A stretch of 64,000 nucleotides of DNA from Macrothele yani (lineage: Eukaryota; Arthropoda; Arachnida; Araneae; Macrothelidae). The notes below the pieces were generated by a model, which searched no databases, was not told the origin of the DNA, and saw nothing but the letters and a program-made list of their open reading frames with translations. Of this stretch, positions 1-10,984 are shown in pieces. Every line of letters begins with the position of its first letter. Position 1 is the stretch's first letter. Made by a program: the position numbers and the translations under genes. The stretch is from positions 72,605,349 to 72,669,348 of the forward strand of contig CM076991.1 of the NCBI GenBank assembly GCA_039090855.1. The letters run 5' to 3'.

Positions 1-2847
1 GGACTAGGCTGCCATCTGATGCTGATCTTGGCTACATATAACGGACGCTCCCTGTCTTCTGATTCAAGGCTTCTTGAATTGGAAGAGGAACTACAAAGGA
101 TCAAGTGGGACATTGTCGGGCTAAGTGAGTTAAGGAGAAAAGGAGAAGATCTCATTGAACTGAAAAGTGGACATCTCTTCTACTATCGTGGGACAGATAC
201 TGGCAGAACTAGTGGTGTTGGATTTATAATAAACAAGAAACTGAAGGATAAAGTGGTAGAAGTTGAAAGTTCCTCTGACAGAGCTGCACGACTCGTTATC
301 CAACTCTCGAGAAGATACCAGGCTCAGATTATTCAAACTTATGCACCCACCACAAGTCATCCTGAAGAAGAAATTGAAGAATTTTATGAGGAAATTCGTG
401 ATCTAAATAATAAGGGTAAGCAGCACTTGAAGATAATTATGGGAGATTTCAATGCAAAAATAGGGCAACGGCAACAGAATGAAACTTCAGTAGGTAAATT
501 CGGTCACGGCAACAGAAACCAGCGTGGAAATACTCTCGTTGAGTTTGCACAGACAGAAGGGTTTTTCATCTTGAACTCCTTTTTCAAGAAAAAGCCACAC
601 AGGAAATGGACATGGAGACATACAAATGGGACGACAAGTGAAATTGATTTTATTATGTGTAACAAAAAATTCGTCATAGAAGACTGCTATGTGCTAAACA
701 AGTTCAACACAGGCAGTGACCATAGATTAGTGAGATGTAAGATGCACCTCAACACTAAACTCGAACGTAGCAAGCTCATAAGACAAACAAAATGTATTGA
801 CATAACCAACCTTAAAAAACACCATAATACCTTCAAATTGGAACTGAAGAACATGTTCTCTGCTTTAGAAGGCCTAACATTGGAAGAAGTGGATATTTCT
901 GAAGTTAACAGAAAAGTAACCAAAGCTCTTATGGAAACAGCAACAAAATTAGCTGGGTCTAAGAACAAATTGCATGTGAACAAATTATCAGGAAAAACCA
1001 AAATGTTGATGCAAAAAAGAAGAGTGATGAGGACAACTAAAGAAGATGTGACTTCCAAAGTGGAATATATAGAGCTATGCAAGACAGTAACAAAAAGTAT
1101 CACTGAAGACGTAAGGAAATTTAACTGTGAACTAGTAAGGGAAGCAATTGAAAACAACCAAAGCCTAAAGATAGCAAAGGGACATCTCAGTAAGGGAAAA
1201 AAACAGATTATGGCACTGAGAAAAGAAGATGGTTCTGTAACAAGAAATAGAGGCGAAATGTTGACAAGAGTGAAAGATTTCTACTCCAAATTATATGAAA
1301 GGGATGATACATGTACTCCAGACATCATGAAAGGTACCAGTACCAGAGTTCTTCCAGTCCTTCCAGCAGAAGTTGCACATGCAATCAAGAACATGAAGCG
1401 GGGAAAAGCTCCAGGAGAAGATGGAATTACTGTAGACATCATACAAGAAGCAAGTGGAGAAATCGAAACAGTACTCGCCCGAATTTTCACTCGATGCCTT
1501 AATGAAGGGAAAATTCCTGAGGATTGGAACAACGCTACAATGATCTTGCTACATAAAAAAGGTGACATTGAGGATCTCAGGAACTACAGACCTATCAGCC
1601 TCCTATCAGTGGTTTATAAAATCTTCACTAAAGTTCTTTCACACCGCTTGAAGGTGACACTGGACATGGCTCAACCGAGAGAACAAGCTGGATTCAGGAA
1701 TGGCTACAGCACAATAGATCATATCCACGTACTGAGAGAACTAATTGAAAGAGCGAGGGAATATGAACTTTCATTGTGCATGGCTTTTATCGATTATGAA
1801 AAAGCCTTTGATTCGGTGAAACCATCAGCAGTTGCAATGGCTCTGAAATCCTGCGGTATTGAAGATGCATACATTAATATTATTAATAACATCTATGAAA
1901 ATGCAAGTGCAAAGATTCGGCTGTTTGAAAATACAACACACATAAAAATTGGAAAAGGAGTGAGACAAGGTGACACCATATCTCGGAAGCTCTTTAATGC
2001 CACATTGGAAAATGTCTTTCAATCACTGAACTGGGAAAACAAAGGGATAAAGATTAATGGAGATTATCTAACCCACCTTCGTTTTGCTGATGACATAGTC
2101 ATTTTTGCAACTACCCCATCAGAGCTACAGAGTATGATGCAGGAACTTGCTGACAAGAGTAAAGAAGTGGGATTAAAAATGAACTCTCAGAAGACAAAAG
2201 TGAAGTACAATGCTTTTACAAGAAATGAAGATTTATCGATTGATGGAGAAAAGCTGGAGATAACAGACACGTACGTTTATCTTGGACAGCAGATATCAAG
2301 TGAGGGTCACATTGATGAAGAAATTAATCGCCGTACAAAACTTGCCTGGAGAGCTTTTGGAAGAAACAGCATAATTTTCAAGAGCAATATGCCATTATGT
2401 CTTAGAAGAAAAGTGTTTGATCAATGCATCCTTCCAGTGCTTACGTATGGTGCAGAGACGTGGACCTTAGCTAAAAGAGACATACAAAGGCTGCAGACAA
2501 CTCAAAGCAGCATGGAGAGGTGCATGCTTGGTGTAACCAGGAGAGATAAGAAGAGGAACACGTGGATCCGAAAAATGACAAGAGTGGAAGACATCATGAT
2601 CAGAGTTAAATCCTTGAAATGGCAATGGGCTGGACATACTGCCAGAAGGACAGACCATCGATGGACAGCCGAAATTTTAGATTGGATTCCAAGGGACAGG
2701 AAAAGACCCAGAAGAAAACCACATGGAAGATGGGTGGATGAAATTCGAAAGTATGCGGGAGTGACATGGAGGAGACTGGTACAAGACAGACCGTTGTGGA
2801 GGAAACTTGGGGAGACCTTCGTCCAGCAGTGGAGTGATAATGGTTGA
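1..2847 (+). CDS. RTE-type LINE ORF (endonuclease-reverse transcriptase), intact, 5' end cut by window
   Basis: The frame is open from base 1; the first ATG inside the window is at 19 and gives 942 residues. The copy at 23694-26851 shows about 50 more residues upstream, so the full ORF is near 992. Residues 1-240 are an APE-type endonuclease, with MGDFNAKIG near residue 141 and GSDH near 232. A reverse transcriptase follows: GKAPGEDG near 463, the FIDYEKAFDSV block near 590 and the FADD catalytic box at 689-692. The C-terminal part carries YGAETWTL and a Trp/Arg-rich end. The stop is followed directly by a GAT-type microsatellite, as in RTE elements, which have almost no 3' UTR. There are no stops or frameshifts, so it may be a young copy. 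It shares residues such as NVFQSLN with the old copy at 52.5-58.4 kb rather than with the copies at 22-27 and 49-52 kb, suggesting a separate subfamily. Confidence 0.95.
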   Translation, partial: GLGCHLMLILATYNGRSLSSDSRLLELEEELQRIKWDIVGLSELRRKGEDLIELKSGHLFYYRGTDTGRTSGVGFIINKKLKDKVVEVESSSDRAARLVIQLSRRYQAQIIQTYAPTTSHPEEEIEEFYEEIRDLNNKGKQHLKIIMGDFNAKIGQRQQNETSVGKFGHGNRNQRGNTLVEFAQTEGFFILNSFFKKKPHRKWTWRHTNGTTSEIDFIMCNKKFVIEDCYVLNKFNTGSDHRLVRCKMHLNTKLERSKLIRQTKCIDITNLKKHHNTFKLELKNMFSALEGLTLEEVDISEVNRKVTKALMETATKLAGSKNKLHVNKLSGKTKMLMQKRRVMRTTKEDVTSKVEYIELCKTVTKSITEDVRKFNCELVREAIENNQSLKIAKGHLSKGKKQIMALRKEDGSVTRNRGEMLTRVKDFYSKLYERDDTCTPDIMKGTSTRVLPVLPAEVAHAIKNMKRGKAPGEDGITVDIIQEASGEIETVLARIFTRCLNEGKIPEDWNNATMILLHKKGDIEDLRNYRPISLLSVVYKIFTKVLSHRLKVTLDMAQPREQAGFRNGYSTIDHIHVLRELIERAREYELSLCMAFIDYEKAFDSVKPSAVAMALKSCGIEDAYINIINNIYENASAKIRLFENTTHIKIGKGVRQGDTISRKLFNATLENVFQSLNWENKGIKINGDYLTHLRFADDIVIFATTPSELQSMMQELADKSKEVGLKMNSQKTKVKYNAFTRNEDLSIDGEKLEITDTYVYLGQQISSEGHIDEEINRRTKLAWRAFGRNSIIFKSNMPLCLRRKVFDQCILPVLTYGAETWTLAKRDIQRLQTTQSSMERCMLGVTRRDKKRNTWIRKMTRVEDIMIRVKSLKWQWAGHTARRTDHRWTAEILDWIPRDRKRPRRKPHGRWVDEIRKYAGVTWRRLVQDRPLWRKLGETFVQQWSDNG

Positions 2848-2877
2848 CAATGATGATGATGATGATGATGATGATGA
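2848..2877 (+). repeat. (GAT)n tail of the RTE element
   Basis: A run of ATG/GAT trinucleotides follows immediately after the stop codon. The other RTE copies end in the same way (CATCATCAT on the opposite strand at 22213 and 23694; GATGAT at 52505-52524). Confidence 0.9.
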
Positions 2878-3830
2878 CACGTGCGTGATGATATTGAAAA
2901 GTTTGTAGGTTATTTGCGTGTAAAAAATATTTTTTTAAGTCCATTAGTCTGATAAACTTATTTTGTAGTATTTGTAATTTCAATAAATCAGTTTGAGTAG
3001 TTTGACCCCATGAGGTAATGCAATAGTTAATATGTGTCTGTATGAGTGTATAACATTTTTAGAGATTTAAGGGTTAAACATAATATATTTTTACTTATAA
3101 TGCAAATGTTTCTAGAAATTTTATTTGCAATGTAGTTCACATGGGTGCTCCATTTCAAGGTTGGGTTTATTATTATTCCCAGAAATTTGAAACTTTGAAC
3201 TGTTTCAATAAGTATGTTATTTAGTATTAAATGATGAAATTGTAATTGTTCTACTTTTAATCTACTAAAGACCATAATTTTTGTTTTACTGAGATTATGT
3301 ATTAAATCATTTTGTGTTAACTATTTAGAGTATATTTGCAATTGCCTATTCGATTGTATAATCAAATCATAAATATTTGTTCCTTTTATTAGTATTGTTA
3401 TATCATCTGCATATAACAGTAAATTATTAGGAGTATCAACATTAAATATATCATTTATATATAGGTTGAACAGCAATTGATCCCTGCGGAATCCCCGAGT
3501 TAATTTTAAGGTTAGATGATTGGAAATTATTAACAGTAGTATAAGTAATATAATGATACCTATTCGTTAGATAAGTCTCCATTAATTTGTATGATGTTCC
3601 TCTGATACCTAGGTTTCGTAATTTAGTTAAAAGAACTTTATGATTTTTAGTATCAAAAGATTTGGATAGGTCTAGAAAAATCGCAAAGGCAATTGGTTTT
3701 AATTCTAAATTTTTTGAATGGCGTCTTGTAAGTATAGAAGTGCTAGTTCTGCTGATGTATTTGGCTGGAAGCCAAGAATCCAAGTGATTAAACAACAATC
3801 CGAGTGAAAGATTTTTAAGTACCCGTGGAC
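2878..3830 (-). pseudogene. CR1/jockey-like LINE reverse transcriptase, broken, interrupted by the RTE insertion
   Basis: Read on the minus strand, 3798 to about 3450 encodes a reverse transcriptase with FLDLSKSFDT, KLRNLGIRG, a YLTNR block and SGIPQGSI. A small deletion then shifts the frame. A second frame continues with LYADDITIL (the YADD box, near 3420) and then KFLGIIINPTLKW (about 3190), and a third piece with LQILQNKFIRLM reaches 2878. The text stops exactly at the RTE tail, so the RTE appears to have landed in this LINE. It is an old, non-functional fragment. The YADD box and PQGS spacing point to the CR1/jockey/L2 group rather than to RTE. Confidence 0.85.
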
Positions 3831-4904
3831 TAAAGTCTACGAAATACTTATAAATTCACAAAAACCCCGCTGTTGTATTGACGGCATGACTCGGATCCTA
3901 GCACAAGAATATAATAATTATTTTCGATAAATTTCTCATTTGGGAAGTCACGCAAATTTAAATATGATGGAAATGAGGATTCTCGATCACAAATTGCATC
4001 TGAAAGCGTGTCGTATGGCGCCAGATCTTTATAAGTTTTTTAGTGAGAATTTGCTACGTCGTTTTAATCTAAACAGAATTAATGACAGAATAACCGAACA
4101 GCAATTTAACACATACCCTTTTTTATTTTGTCTCGAATAAAATAAAAAGAATCCCGGTAAGCGATCGGAAATATTGTACGTAAGTAGCCTTGACCTAAAT
4201 ATTTTGCTTAGTGCTCTTTAATTGGAAGGACTGACCGACACTGTACTTCGAGAATAATTTCATTGTGCAGAAACTCTTCTTGTTTGTTACGCATACACAC
4301 ACAAAAAAAAAAAAATGAAAAAGTACAGAAAAGAGAAGAAAGAAAAGAACGCTTTCAATTTTCTTTCGGAGTGTTGATTCTATCGATCACCAGTGGAGCT
4401 AGAGGACTGTGTTTGTACGTGTATCTAACAACAAATGTGCTCTAGCAACAAGCACATGTTTTGTTAATTTCTGTTTATGGCCTCAAACTTTTATTGGAAA
4501 CTAAGCCGTTAGTGCCGAAAAAGGCTTATCGACTTGTTGATATCGTGCGTTTGTTTCACCGGCTGAAAACATGAAATATTGAAGGAGTTCGACTGGCAGG
4601 CTTCGTGACCGCCAATAAACTTCACTAGTGATGCAACTTGGCCGCGCGGTAGCTCATTGTAGGCCACAGATGTTGAAAGTAAAATAAAACTTGACAGCAG
4701 AGGTAAATTATTCACACCATTTATTATGAAACGTTTAAAGACTTAGAAATATCCACGTCTATGAGTCTTTTATTATTTTTCATTCATACAAAGCTGCATT
4801 TCAAAAGAAAAGATTTAGCCTACAGAGTAAGTATATTTTATTATGCACACTGCACCCATCCAAAACTTACCCTGCTACCCACAATAATGCCGAAATCCCA
4901 TACA
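3831..4904. other. No gene recognised; AT-rich intergenic or intronic sequence
   Basis: A 66-residue reading frame (3940-4140) has no recognisable motif. A purine-rich stretch (4300-4350) includes a 13-base A run. I see no repeat structure or splice-ready exon that joins the MFSD12 frame. Confidence 0.5.
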
Positions 4905-5985
4905 GGCTATAGATAGGTCAGATATCTATTATACCTTCTCCATACAGTACGCGCAACTGTGATAATGGGTAAACACGATGACGTGAGCGAATTCGATCGT
5001 GGGCAGATTGTCGATGCGAGGAAGATGAATGCTCCATATCTAAGACTGTAGAACCTTTGGAATTTCTGCATAGGAGTGTCACACAAATGTACCTCCATTA
5101 AGTAACAACCGGTAGCCGCCTCAATAGCTGCGGCCATAAACAAGTCGTTAAAGTTCGAGGAGAACGCTGCCTCTTCCGTATCGTAACGTTGGAACGGAGG
5201 GTCACAGTGGAAAACATAACGTTGGAATTCAGCAAAGGAGCACGACTGGTCTAAGGAAGACGACGTTCATATAGAGTTTCCTGCTTAACAACACGCCATA
5301 GGGCTATGAGGCGGCTGTAAGTGAAGCAATATTGGGCTATGAGGCAGCAGTGGGCGGAGGAATGCTGGTTTATGAGGCATTACTAAACCGTGGAAGGCTG
5401 TAAGGCCCTGGAAGACTGAAGACAAATAGATTGCTCCGACGAATCCGGCTGCAACTACAACACGCCGACGGAAGGGTGCATGCGTGGTGTAGACCACACG
5501 AGGCCATGGACTCTACTGTAAAGTTGGGGAGCATCAGGCCGGTGGAAGCGTTGTAATGTTCTGGACAACATTTGGAACCCTTAGCACCGATAGATGTCAT
5601 TATCATTGCACAAGGCTATGTTGACGTTCTCGTGGATCATCTACAACCGTTCATGACTTCCGTTCTCTACAGCAGGATGCGCTTTTCCAAAGACACAACG
5701 CACTCTCTCACCGCTCCGGTTTGGTGGAGGACTGCTTGGGGGAGCATCCAATGGTGTTTGCAACCCTGAAATGGCGGCCCTCACATTCCGGATTTGAACC
5801 CAATTGGGCATCTGTGGGGCAAAGTGGAATGATATATTCGAGCCCGAAACTTGACTCTGGCAACTCTCGTTGCTTTACGGACTGTTGATCTGGAATGATG
5901 TGCTGAAACACCAGCGGAACGCTTCAAAACCTGGTATCACAACGTGGTGCTCTTGTTGTAACAGAGTGCCCACATGTGGGTGTGT
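4905..5985 (+). pseudogene. Tc1-like transposase remnant
   Basis: The start is readable at 4973: MGKHDDVSEFDRGQIVDARK, the typical N-terminal helix-turn-helix opening of Tc1 transposases. Further on, fragments in different frames read RVHAWCRPHEAMD (about 5475-5515), QPFMTS (5640s) and PHIPDLNPIGHLWGKVE (about 5776-5830). The last corresponds to the SPDLNPIEHLW block with the catalytic Glu replaced by Gly. Stops and frameshifts are everywhere, and there are short internal duplications around GGGCTATGAGGC at 5292-5365. I could not match terminal inverted repeats, so the limits are approximate. Confidence 0.75.
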
Positions 5986-7411
5986 AGTATAAACAATGCA
6001 AAATGTAGTCTTTAACCTAAAATTAACATTCATTTGAATCAGATTTAATATGATCTGTTAAAAACAAAAAATGAAGTACGAGAGACTGCTTTTATGCATG
6101 ACGATAGATGAACAATTTTGCCTCATTTCACTTGCAATTTTCATAAAAAAATTCAGGATATACGAGTGCAAATGGAAGACAAATGCTTATATTTCTAATA
6201 AATTTATTTGCAGGTAATGACATTGTTCTTGATTTCACTGCATTACCAGCGCATTGCGTATCTTGAAAGTGTTCTACGTAGAACATCCAGGTGTGCGATT
6301 TTTGTTATCCCGGTCGATTAACAGTCAAATATACCAAAAGGGAAGCGCAATATTTATACTTACTGATATAATTATTTAACATTATTGAATAACCTTTCAG
6401 TACCGTTAGTATGTCGTGAGTTGTACAGTGCCTCACTGTTCCTCTTGCGTGGACACACATACCTAGGTAGATGTACACGATGCTGTAATGCCTTAAAATC
6501 TAGTACGGTGGTATTACCTCATGGAAAAAGGCTAGGAAACTTATTATACATTCATCGTCCATTTGTATATTCATAGCTAAGTCTCCGTTCATCTTTTTCG
6601 GAATGAAGAAAACGCCTGTTTTTGTTTTTTTCCTTCTCATATATCCTTTGGATATACCCACTGTAAGAAGAAAGACAACTTAGATCTATTACGGCAAATA
6701 AAAATAACCTCTCGCACTTTTCTTGTTTTCTTGGAATGTTTCATTATTAGAACAGCTAGAGTATTACTAACATCCAGGAGTCTAAAATTTTTTGGAAGCA
6801 TGAAAAGCAGTTTGCATACTTCAGATGTTTATGGGAAACTGTACTGAGACAGGAGAGCTTCATGGATAACGTTTACTCCTTCCATCTTGTTTAAGAATTC
6901 AGACTGGGACTGCATGCACGTAATACGGGAAAGGTTTCTCAGTTTGAATGTTCGGACCGAACGTCTTACCAACCAATCAGAAGTAGTCGAAAATGGTTTT
7001 GGGGAATTGGCAGAAGTAGTACGCATGGTAAAAACGCACAGTAAGCTTCTGAGTTTTCACAAGGGTCGACTTTGCTTATGCAGAAAAGAAAAAAAAATTG
7101 AGCCACCCGAACTGATGATTTTTCATTAATTCCTTTGCAGATGTTATGCACGCTAGTGGTGGTTCCCTCGTTGCTCCACAGTGTTCAGTTCGACTTGGAG
7201 GGGATCAGAAAGTCCTTAAGAGAAATATTGAAAGCTTCAAAGCAGTTGCGTAAAAAAATAGAAGTCGTAATGATTAAAATTAGTCGTTCTTGTCCGGGTT
7301 TGAGTAACTTGAATCTTATTATTCGTCGTCTCTGCACGACCAGGGCCGTAGTCACAAAACATTTTCGGGGAAGTTTTTTTTAATTTCAAAATTAATTTTC
7401 ACTCTTCGTTA
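5986..7411. other. No gene recognised
   Basis: Unique-looking AT-rich sequence. Frames at 6385-6576, 6887-7129 and 7135-7383 are short and lack known motifs. The last follows an acceptor-like CCTTTGCAG but does not resemble MFSD12. Confidence 0.45.
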
Positions 7412-7413
7412 TA

Positions 7414-8680
7414 TTAGGTGTGCAACTTAATTCTAGGCCCCTAACCGCCAGCGACCATAGAACGTCGGCAAATGCAAATAGCTGTGTGCGATAATGGCTG
7501 ATTGCAGCGCCATCCAACAGCTTTCCAGCCAACCGTAACCGCTCACAGCTGTAGTCACAGAAGAGACGAAAGCTGACGGTGAAAGCAATGTCGTTCGAGA
7601 AGCAACATTTGAGGCACTGCCTCCTGTTCGCTTTTCAGCTGAAAAAAAGGGCCGCGGAAGCCCAGCAAATGATCTGTGCTGCTTCGTGTGAAGCTGCTGT
7701 GTCCTACAGTACGTGTAAGAAGTGGTTTCAGCGGTTTAAGCAGGGAAATTTTGATCTCCGTGATGCAGAACGTCCAGGACAGCAGCAGAAAGTTGACGAT
7801 GAAGAACTGGAACTCGTTGGACGCTAATCCCTGTCGCACACAGTAGGAGCTCGCCCAGGAACTCGGAGTAACACGGCAAGCCATTGGAAAGCGCCTGCAC
7901 AAGCTTGGACGGATTCACAAAGAGGGCCGTTGGGTGCCCCACCAACTCACAGCTGCGAACAAGTCTAGACGCTACGATGTTGCTGTGTCCTTGCTCTCCA
8001 GATTCAAGAAGAAGGATGTCATCCACAAGATTTTGACCTGTGATGAGAAGTGGATTCTCTACGATAACCTAAGCGGCGCAAATCGTGGGTTTACCCAGGT
8101 CAGCCTACCACCAGTACCGCCAAACCATGCCAGGAAGTTGTTGCTGTGCATATAGTGGGATCAGCACGGTGTCGTACACTATGAGTTGCTCAAACCTGGT
8201 GAAACGGTTAGTGCTGAGCGTTATTGTCAGCAACTCATTTGTGTGAGTGACGCAATGGAGGCGAAAAGGCCGTACACCGGCAAGGGCAGAAGATCGGTCC
8301 TTTTGCTTCAGGATAACGCGCGTCCTCACACCGCGAAAACGACTTTAAACACGATAACCGACCTGGGATGGGAGGTTTGTCCCACGCGGCGTATTCTCCA
8401 GACTTCGCCCCGTTGGATTATCACCTCTTTCGCTCCCTGCAACATCACCTGAGTGATACGCACTTCAGTTCTGTCGATGAGGTCCACACAAGTATTGATG
8501 ACTTTATCAACTCGAAACAGGTCTCTTTTTTTCGCAGCGGCATTCGGAAGCTCCCTGACCGATGGCTCAAATGTATCCAACACGACGGGGATTATTTCCC
8601 TGATTAGGTACGTATTCGATTTGCTATAATTTGCTGTCAGCGTGTCGTGCCTGTGACCGAGAATTAAGTCGCACAACTAA
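7414..8680 (+). mobile_element. Complete mariner element with dead transposase
   Basis: The element is bounded by TA at 7412-7413 and 8681-8682. Its inverted ends, TTAGGTGTGCAACTTAATTC and (reverse complement of the right end) TTAGTTGTGCGACTTAATTC, agree at 18 of 20 positions. The transposase starts at ATG 7588 (MSFEKQHLRHCLLFAFQLKK) with a mariner-type helix-turn-helix ending YSTCKKWFQRFKQGNFDL. The catalytic triad can be read in pieces: CDEKW near 8040, LLQDNARPH near 8300 and YSPDFAPLDYH near 8391-8423, i.e. a DD34D mariner. At least three frame changes separate these parts (first stop at 7825), so it cannot make a full transposase. The ends are intact enough for mobilisation in trans. Confidence 0.93.
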
Positions 8681-8682
8681 TA

Positions 8683-9450
8683 CATATGCTGAGGTTTTTT
8701 TTCTGTCACATTGTTTTTGGACACGAAAGTCTTCTATTTTATATTCCCCATTTTTGAAGTATTGAGTCACAGGTGTATGGATCTATCTAACCTATGTTCA
8801 CTTAAGTACGGCGTATGCCTCAATACATTTTTTTATTAAATTGATATGTGTATGGAGTAAGTAAACAATTATAAGATTACATATATTAAATTCTTTTTGT
8901 TTCCTTTACTTACATGCAATACAGCTGCTAGTCATAAATTGTATTAGCACAAAGTTCAAGGTGGTACATGTCTGTCAGCCTATAGCTCAAAAGTTAGCCG
9001 TCGTTCTATTTCTTCAGCAAATCTATTGATGACATCTTCGGAACTGATGTACCTCATATATATCCCTGTGGATGCTCATAAGAGCCAAGCCAGTTAAGCT
9101 TTTCTGCCCTGTAGAGTTTCATAAGTATGTTTTCAAACACCCGAGGGGTGAAAAGGTTCATTCCGGAGGACTAGTTGAAACAGGAAGAGTACTGAGCACC
9201 TTTAACAGGAAATGAACATTCAGGAAAATATTTTGTTACAATTAGACAATGGTTCATTGGCTATACTAGGACTTTCATTTCTCGGTATGGTATTCCATTT
9301 CTTTTCCACAAATTCATCTCTGACGTGACAGAATCATTATCCAGGGATGCCGGTGGTTTTGGTGATTAGACGTGTACGTGTTAAATAACGAGTGCAACTT
9401 ACTACAGAGGTGAACGCATACGTCAAGACGACAAATCTTCAGAGGAACAT
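8683..9450. other. No gene recognised
   Basis: AT-rich sequence without long frames, repeats or terminal repeat pairs that I can identify. Confidence 0.45.
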
Positions 9451-9545
9451 TCTGTCCGCGTAGCTCAGTTCGGAGAGCGACTTACCCCGGTGTGAGGGGA
9501 CACGGGTTCGATGCCGTGGCGGACAGACTTGTGTTTTCACAAGAG
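9451..9545 (+). repeat. tRNA-headed SINE, family 2
   Basis: Positions 9454-9524 have tRNA form: the A-box region TAGCTCAGTTCGGAGAGC with a GCTC/GAGC D-stem, the B-box region GGGTTCGAT with a CACGG/CCGTG T-stem, and acceptor-like arms TCTGTCCGC/GCGGACAGA. The anticodon loop fits poorly (six bases). The tail CTTGTGTTTTCACAAG also follows the tRNA-like head of the minus-strand copy near 36.3 kb. The shared tail argues for a retroposed SINE rather than a working tRNA gene. Confidence 0.6.
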
Positions 9546-10300
9546 CTTTGCCGATTTGCTAGCAAAAATTTGTAAAATAGTTATTTCAGTTTTGAGAGAT
9601 TTTAAAGATTTCGGGAAACCCCTCCTTGCCCTACGGCCTTGCGCACGACAAAAATGTAGGAAATTTAGTCATTTTGTGACTTAATGGGAAACCATATTTT
9701 TTGTAGTAGAAAGGTTTGTGAATTCATTCGTAAATGTAACAAAGTTCATAGAAAATCGAGAATTATAGTGATTTTCTAGAAGAATGAGGAAAACCCTCGA
9801 CGTTCTGTTTCAGAGCATGCCTTCCCTCCTTAGGTATCTTTCAAAAGGAGAAACCCCACACACGGAAAATTCAGATGGATGACAGATAAAAACATTTTAC
9901 GAATATGTAAACATTTTATTCTTGACATTATTTCTTCTATTGAGAAAGAAGTAGATGGAATTGAATAGTTACTTCTTTAAAAGTGCAGATTCTGTCGGCG
10001 ACTGGTGAACTTACAAATGTACCAAAGCACAAGACTGGGCATTTTCTCACTCATTATTAAGCGCTTGAACTCTTATTATCTCATTAGCTGCTAATTAATT
10101 TGACTTCCAGTATGTCATGGCATATTGTGATAACTGTAATACATAGGACTGTCCTCGTAATTACTCCAGCCACTTACTTCAACTCCCAGATGAAGTTCAA
10201 AAAATTACCTAACTTTTTCTTTTCTTTTTCCCCCTTCTTAGCGCCTAATGTGGAAATCTAGTTTTCTGAATGTGTAAGGACGCTTCTAATTTCCTTAGAG

Positions 10301-10331
<31 letters not shown>

Positions 10332-10623
10332 TGGATTACACCAAGCAAAACAAATAAAAAAATAAAAATGTAGAATGTTCAACATGATTATCAAAGTTTA
10401 GCATATTCATTTGATCAAATTCGTTAATAAATGCTAAAAATTAAGAGGGACTCTGGACTTAGCCTTGAGGAATAACACAAAACTGAATATAGTATTGAGT
10501 TTTGAGAGTAAACCTGAACTTGAAACGTCCTTATGCACACAAAACTTTATCTGTTAAATTTATCTATTTAACTTTTTGCCTCATAACGTTTTGTTTTATC
10601 GCTTTGTTGTTTTTAACTTTCAG
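9546..10623. other. Intron-like sequence upstream of the first visible MFSD12 exon
   Basis: No reading frame or TE protein recognised. A perfect (TC)n run lies at 10301-10326, and a T-rich tract leads into the acceptor at 10621-10623. Confidence 0.5.
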
Positions 10624-10803
10624 CCAACTTTGTTGTTAGGAGCCGTTATTGGAATTGCATCCTGTGCATGGATCGCTGTTAGCGAAGGTTATCCTTTTTG
10701 CAGCCACGGCATATACGGAGCAGCAGCCCTAATGGGAATTTCGTCAACAATGCTAGTAGTCAGTTCTTTGTCTTTCATTCACGATCTCATTGGGACCAGT
10801 GTG
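10624..10803 (+). CDS. MFSD12: MFSD12-like transporter, internal exon 1 of 4 seen here
   Basis: This exon encodes 60 residues in one open frame, starting after a ...TTTCAG acceptor and ending at a GTAAGT donor. Two hydrophobic segments are visible: LLGAVIGIASCAWIAV, and a second around YGAAALMGISSTMLVVSS, followed by the polar SFIHDLIG loop. The pattern matches the last third of MFSD12, where the family has a Y-(G/A)AA-L-G segment ending in a D-L-I-G motif. MFSD12 is a multi-pass major-facilitator protein of lysosomes and pigment organelles, implicated in cystine/cysteine import; that function is family knowledge, not visible here. Both ends are phase 0. No earlier exon was recognised in the first 10 kb, so the N-terminal two thirds are missing from this window. 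Confidence 0.88.
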
Positions 10804-10984
10804 GTAAGTGTATCGGTTCTCATTCTCAATCATAAATGATATTTTATTCATTTTATAGAATTTTTTAATTTTTTTTATTATTCTTATAGAAATCTTTATT
10901 CTTATAGATTATACAAAATTTGAAACAGTGACGCCATACGAAAACTTATATATTAAAAGATTGATACCTGTCTCAGCTAAAACA

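Noticed and set aside
7135..7383. Possible earlier MFSD12 exon after an acceptor-like CCTTTGCAG
   Set aside because: The translation shows no resemblance to MFSD12 and no suitable donor or frame continuation to the exon at 10624.
9454..9524. Functional tRNA gene
   Set aside because: The anticodon loop does not fit seven bases and the flanking tail is shared with another dispersed copy, so a SINE is more likely.
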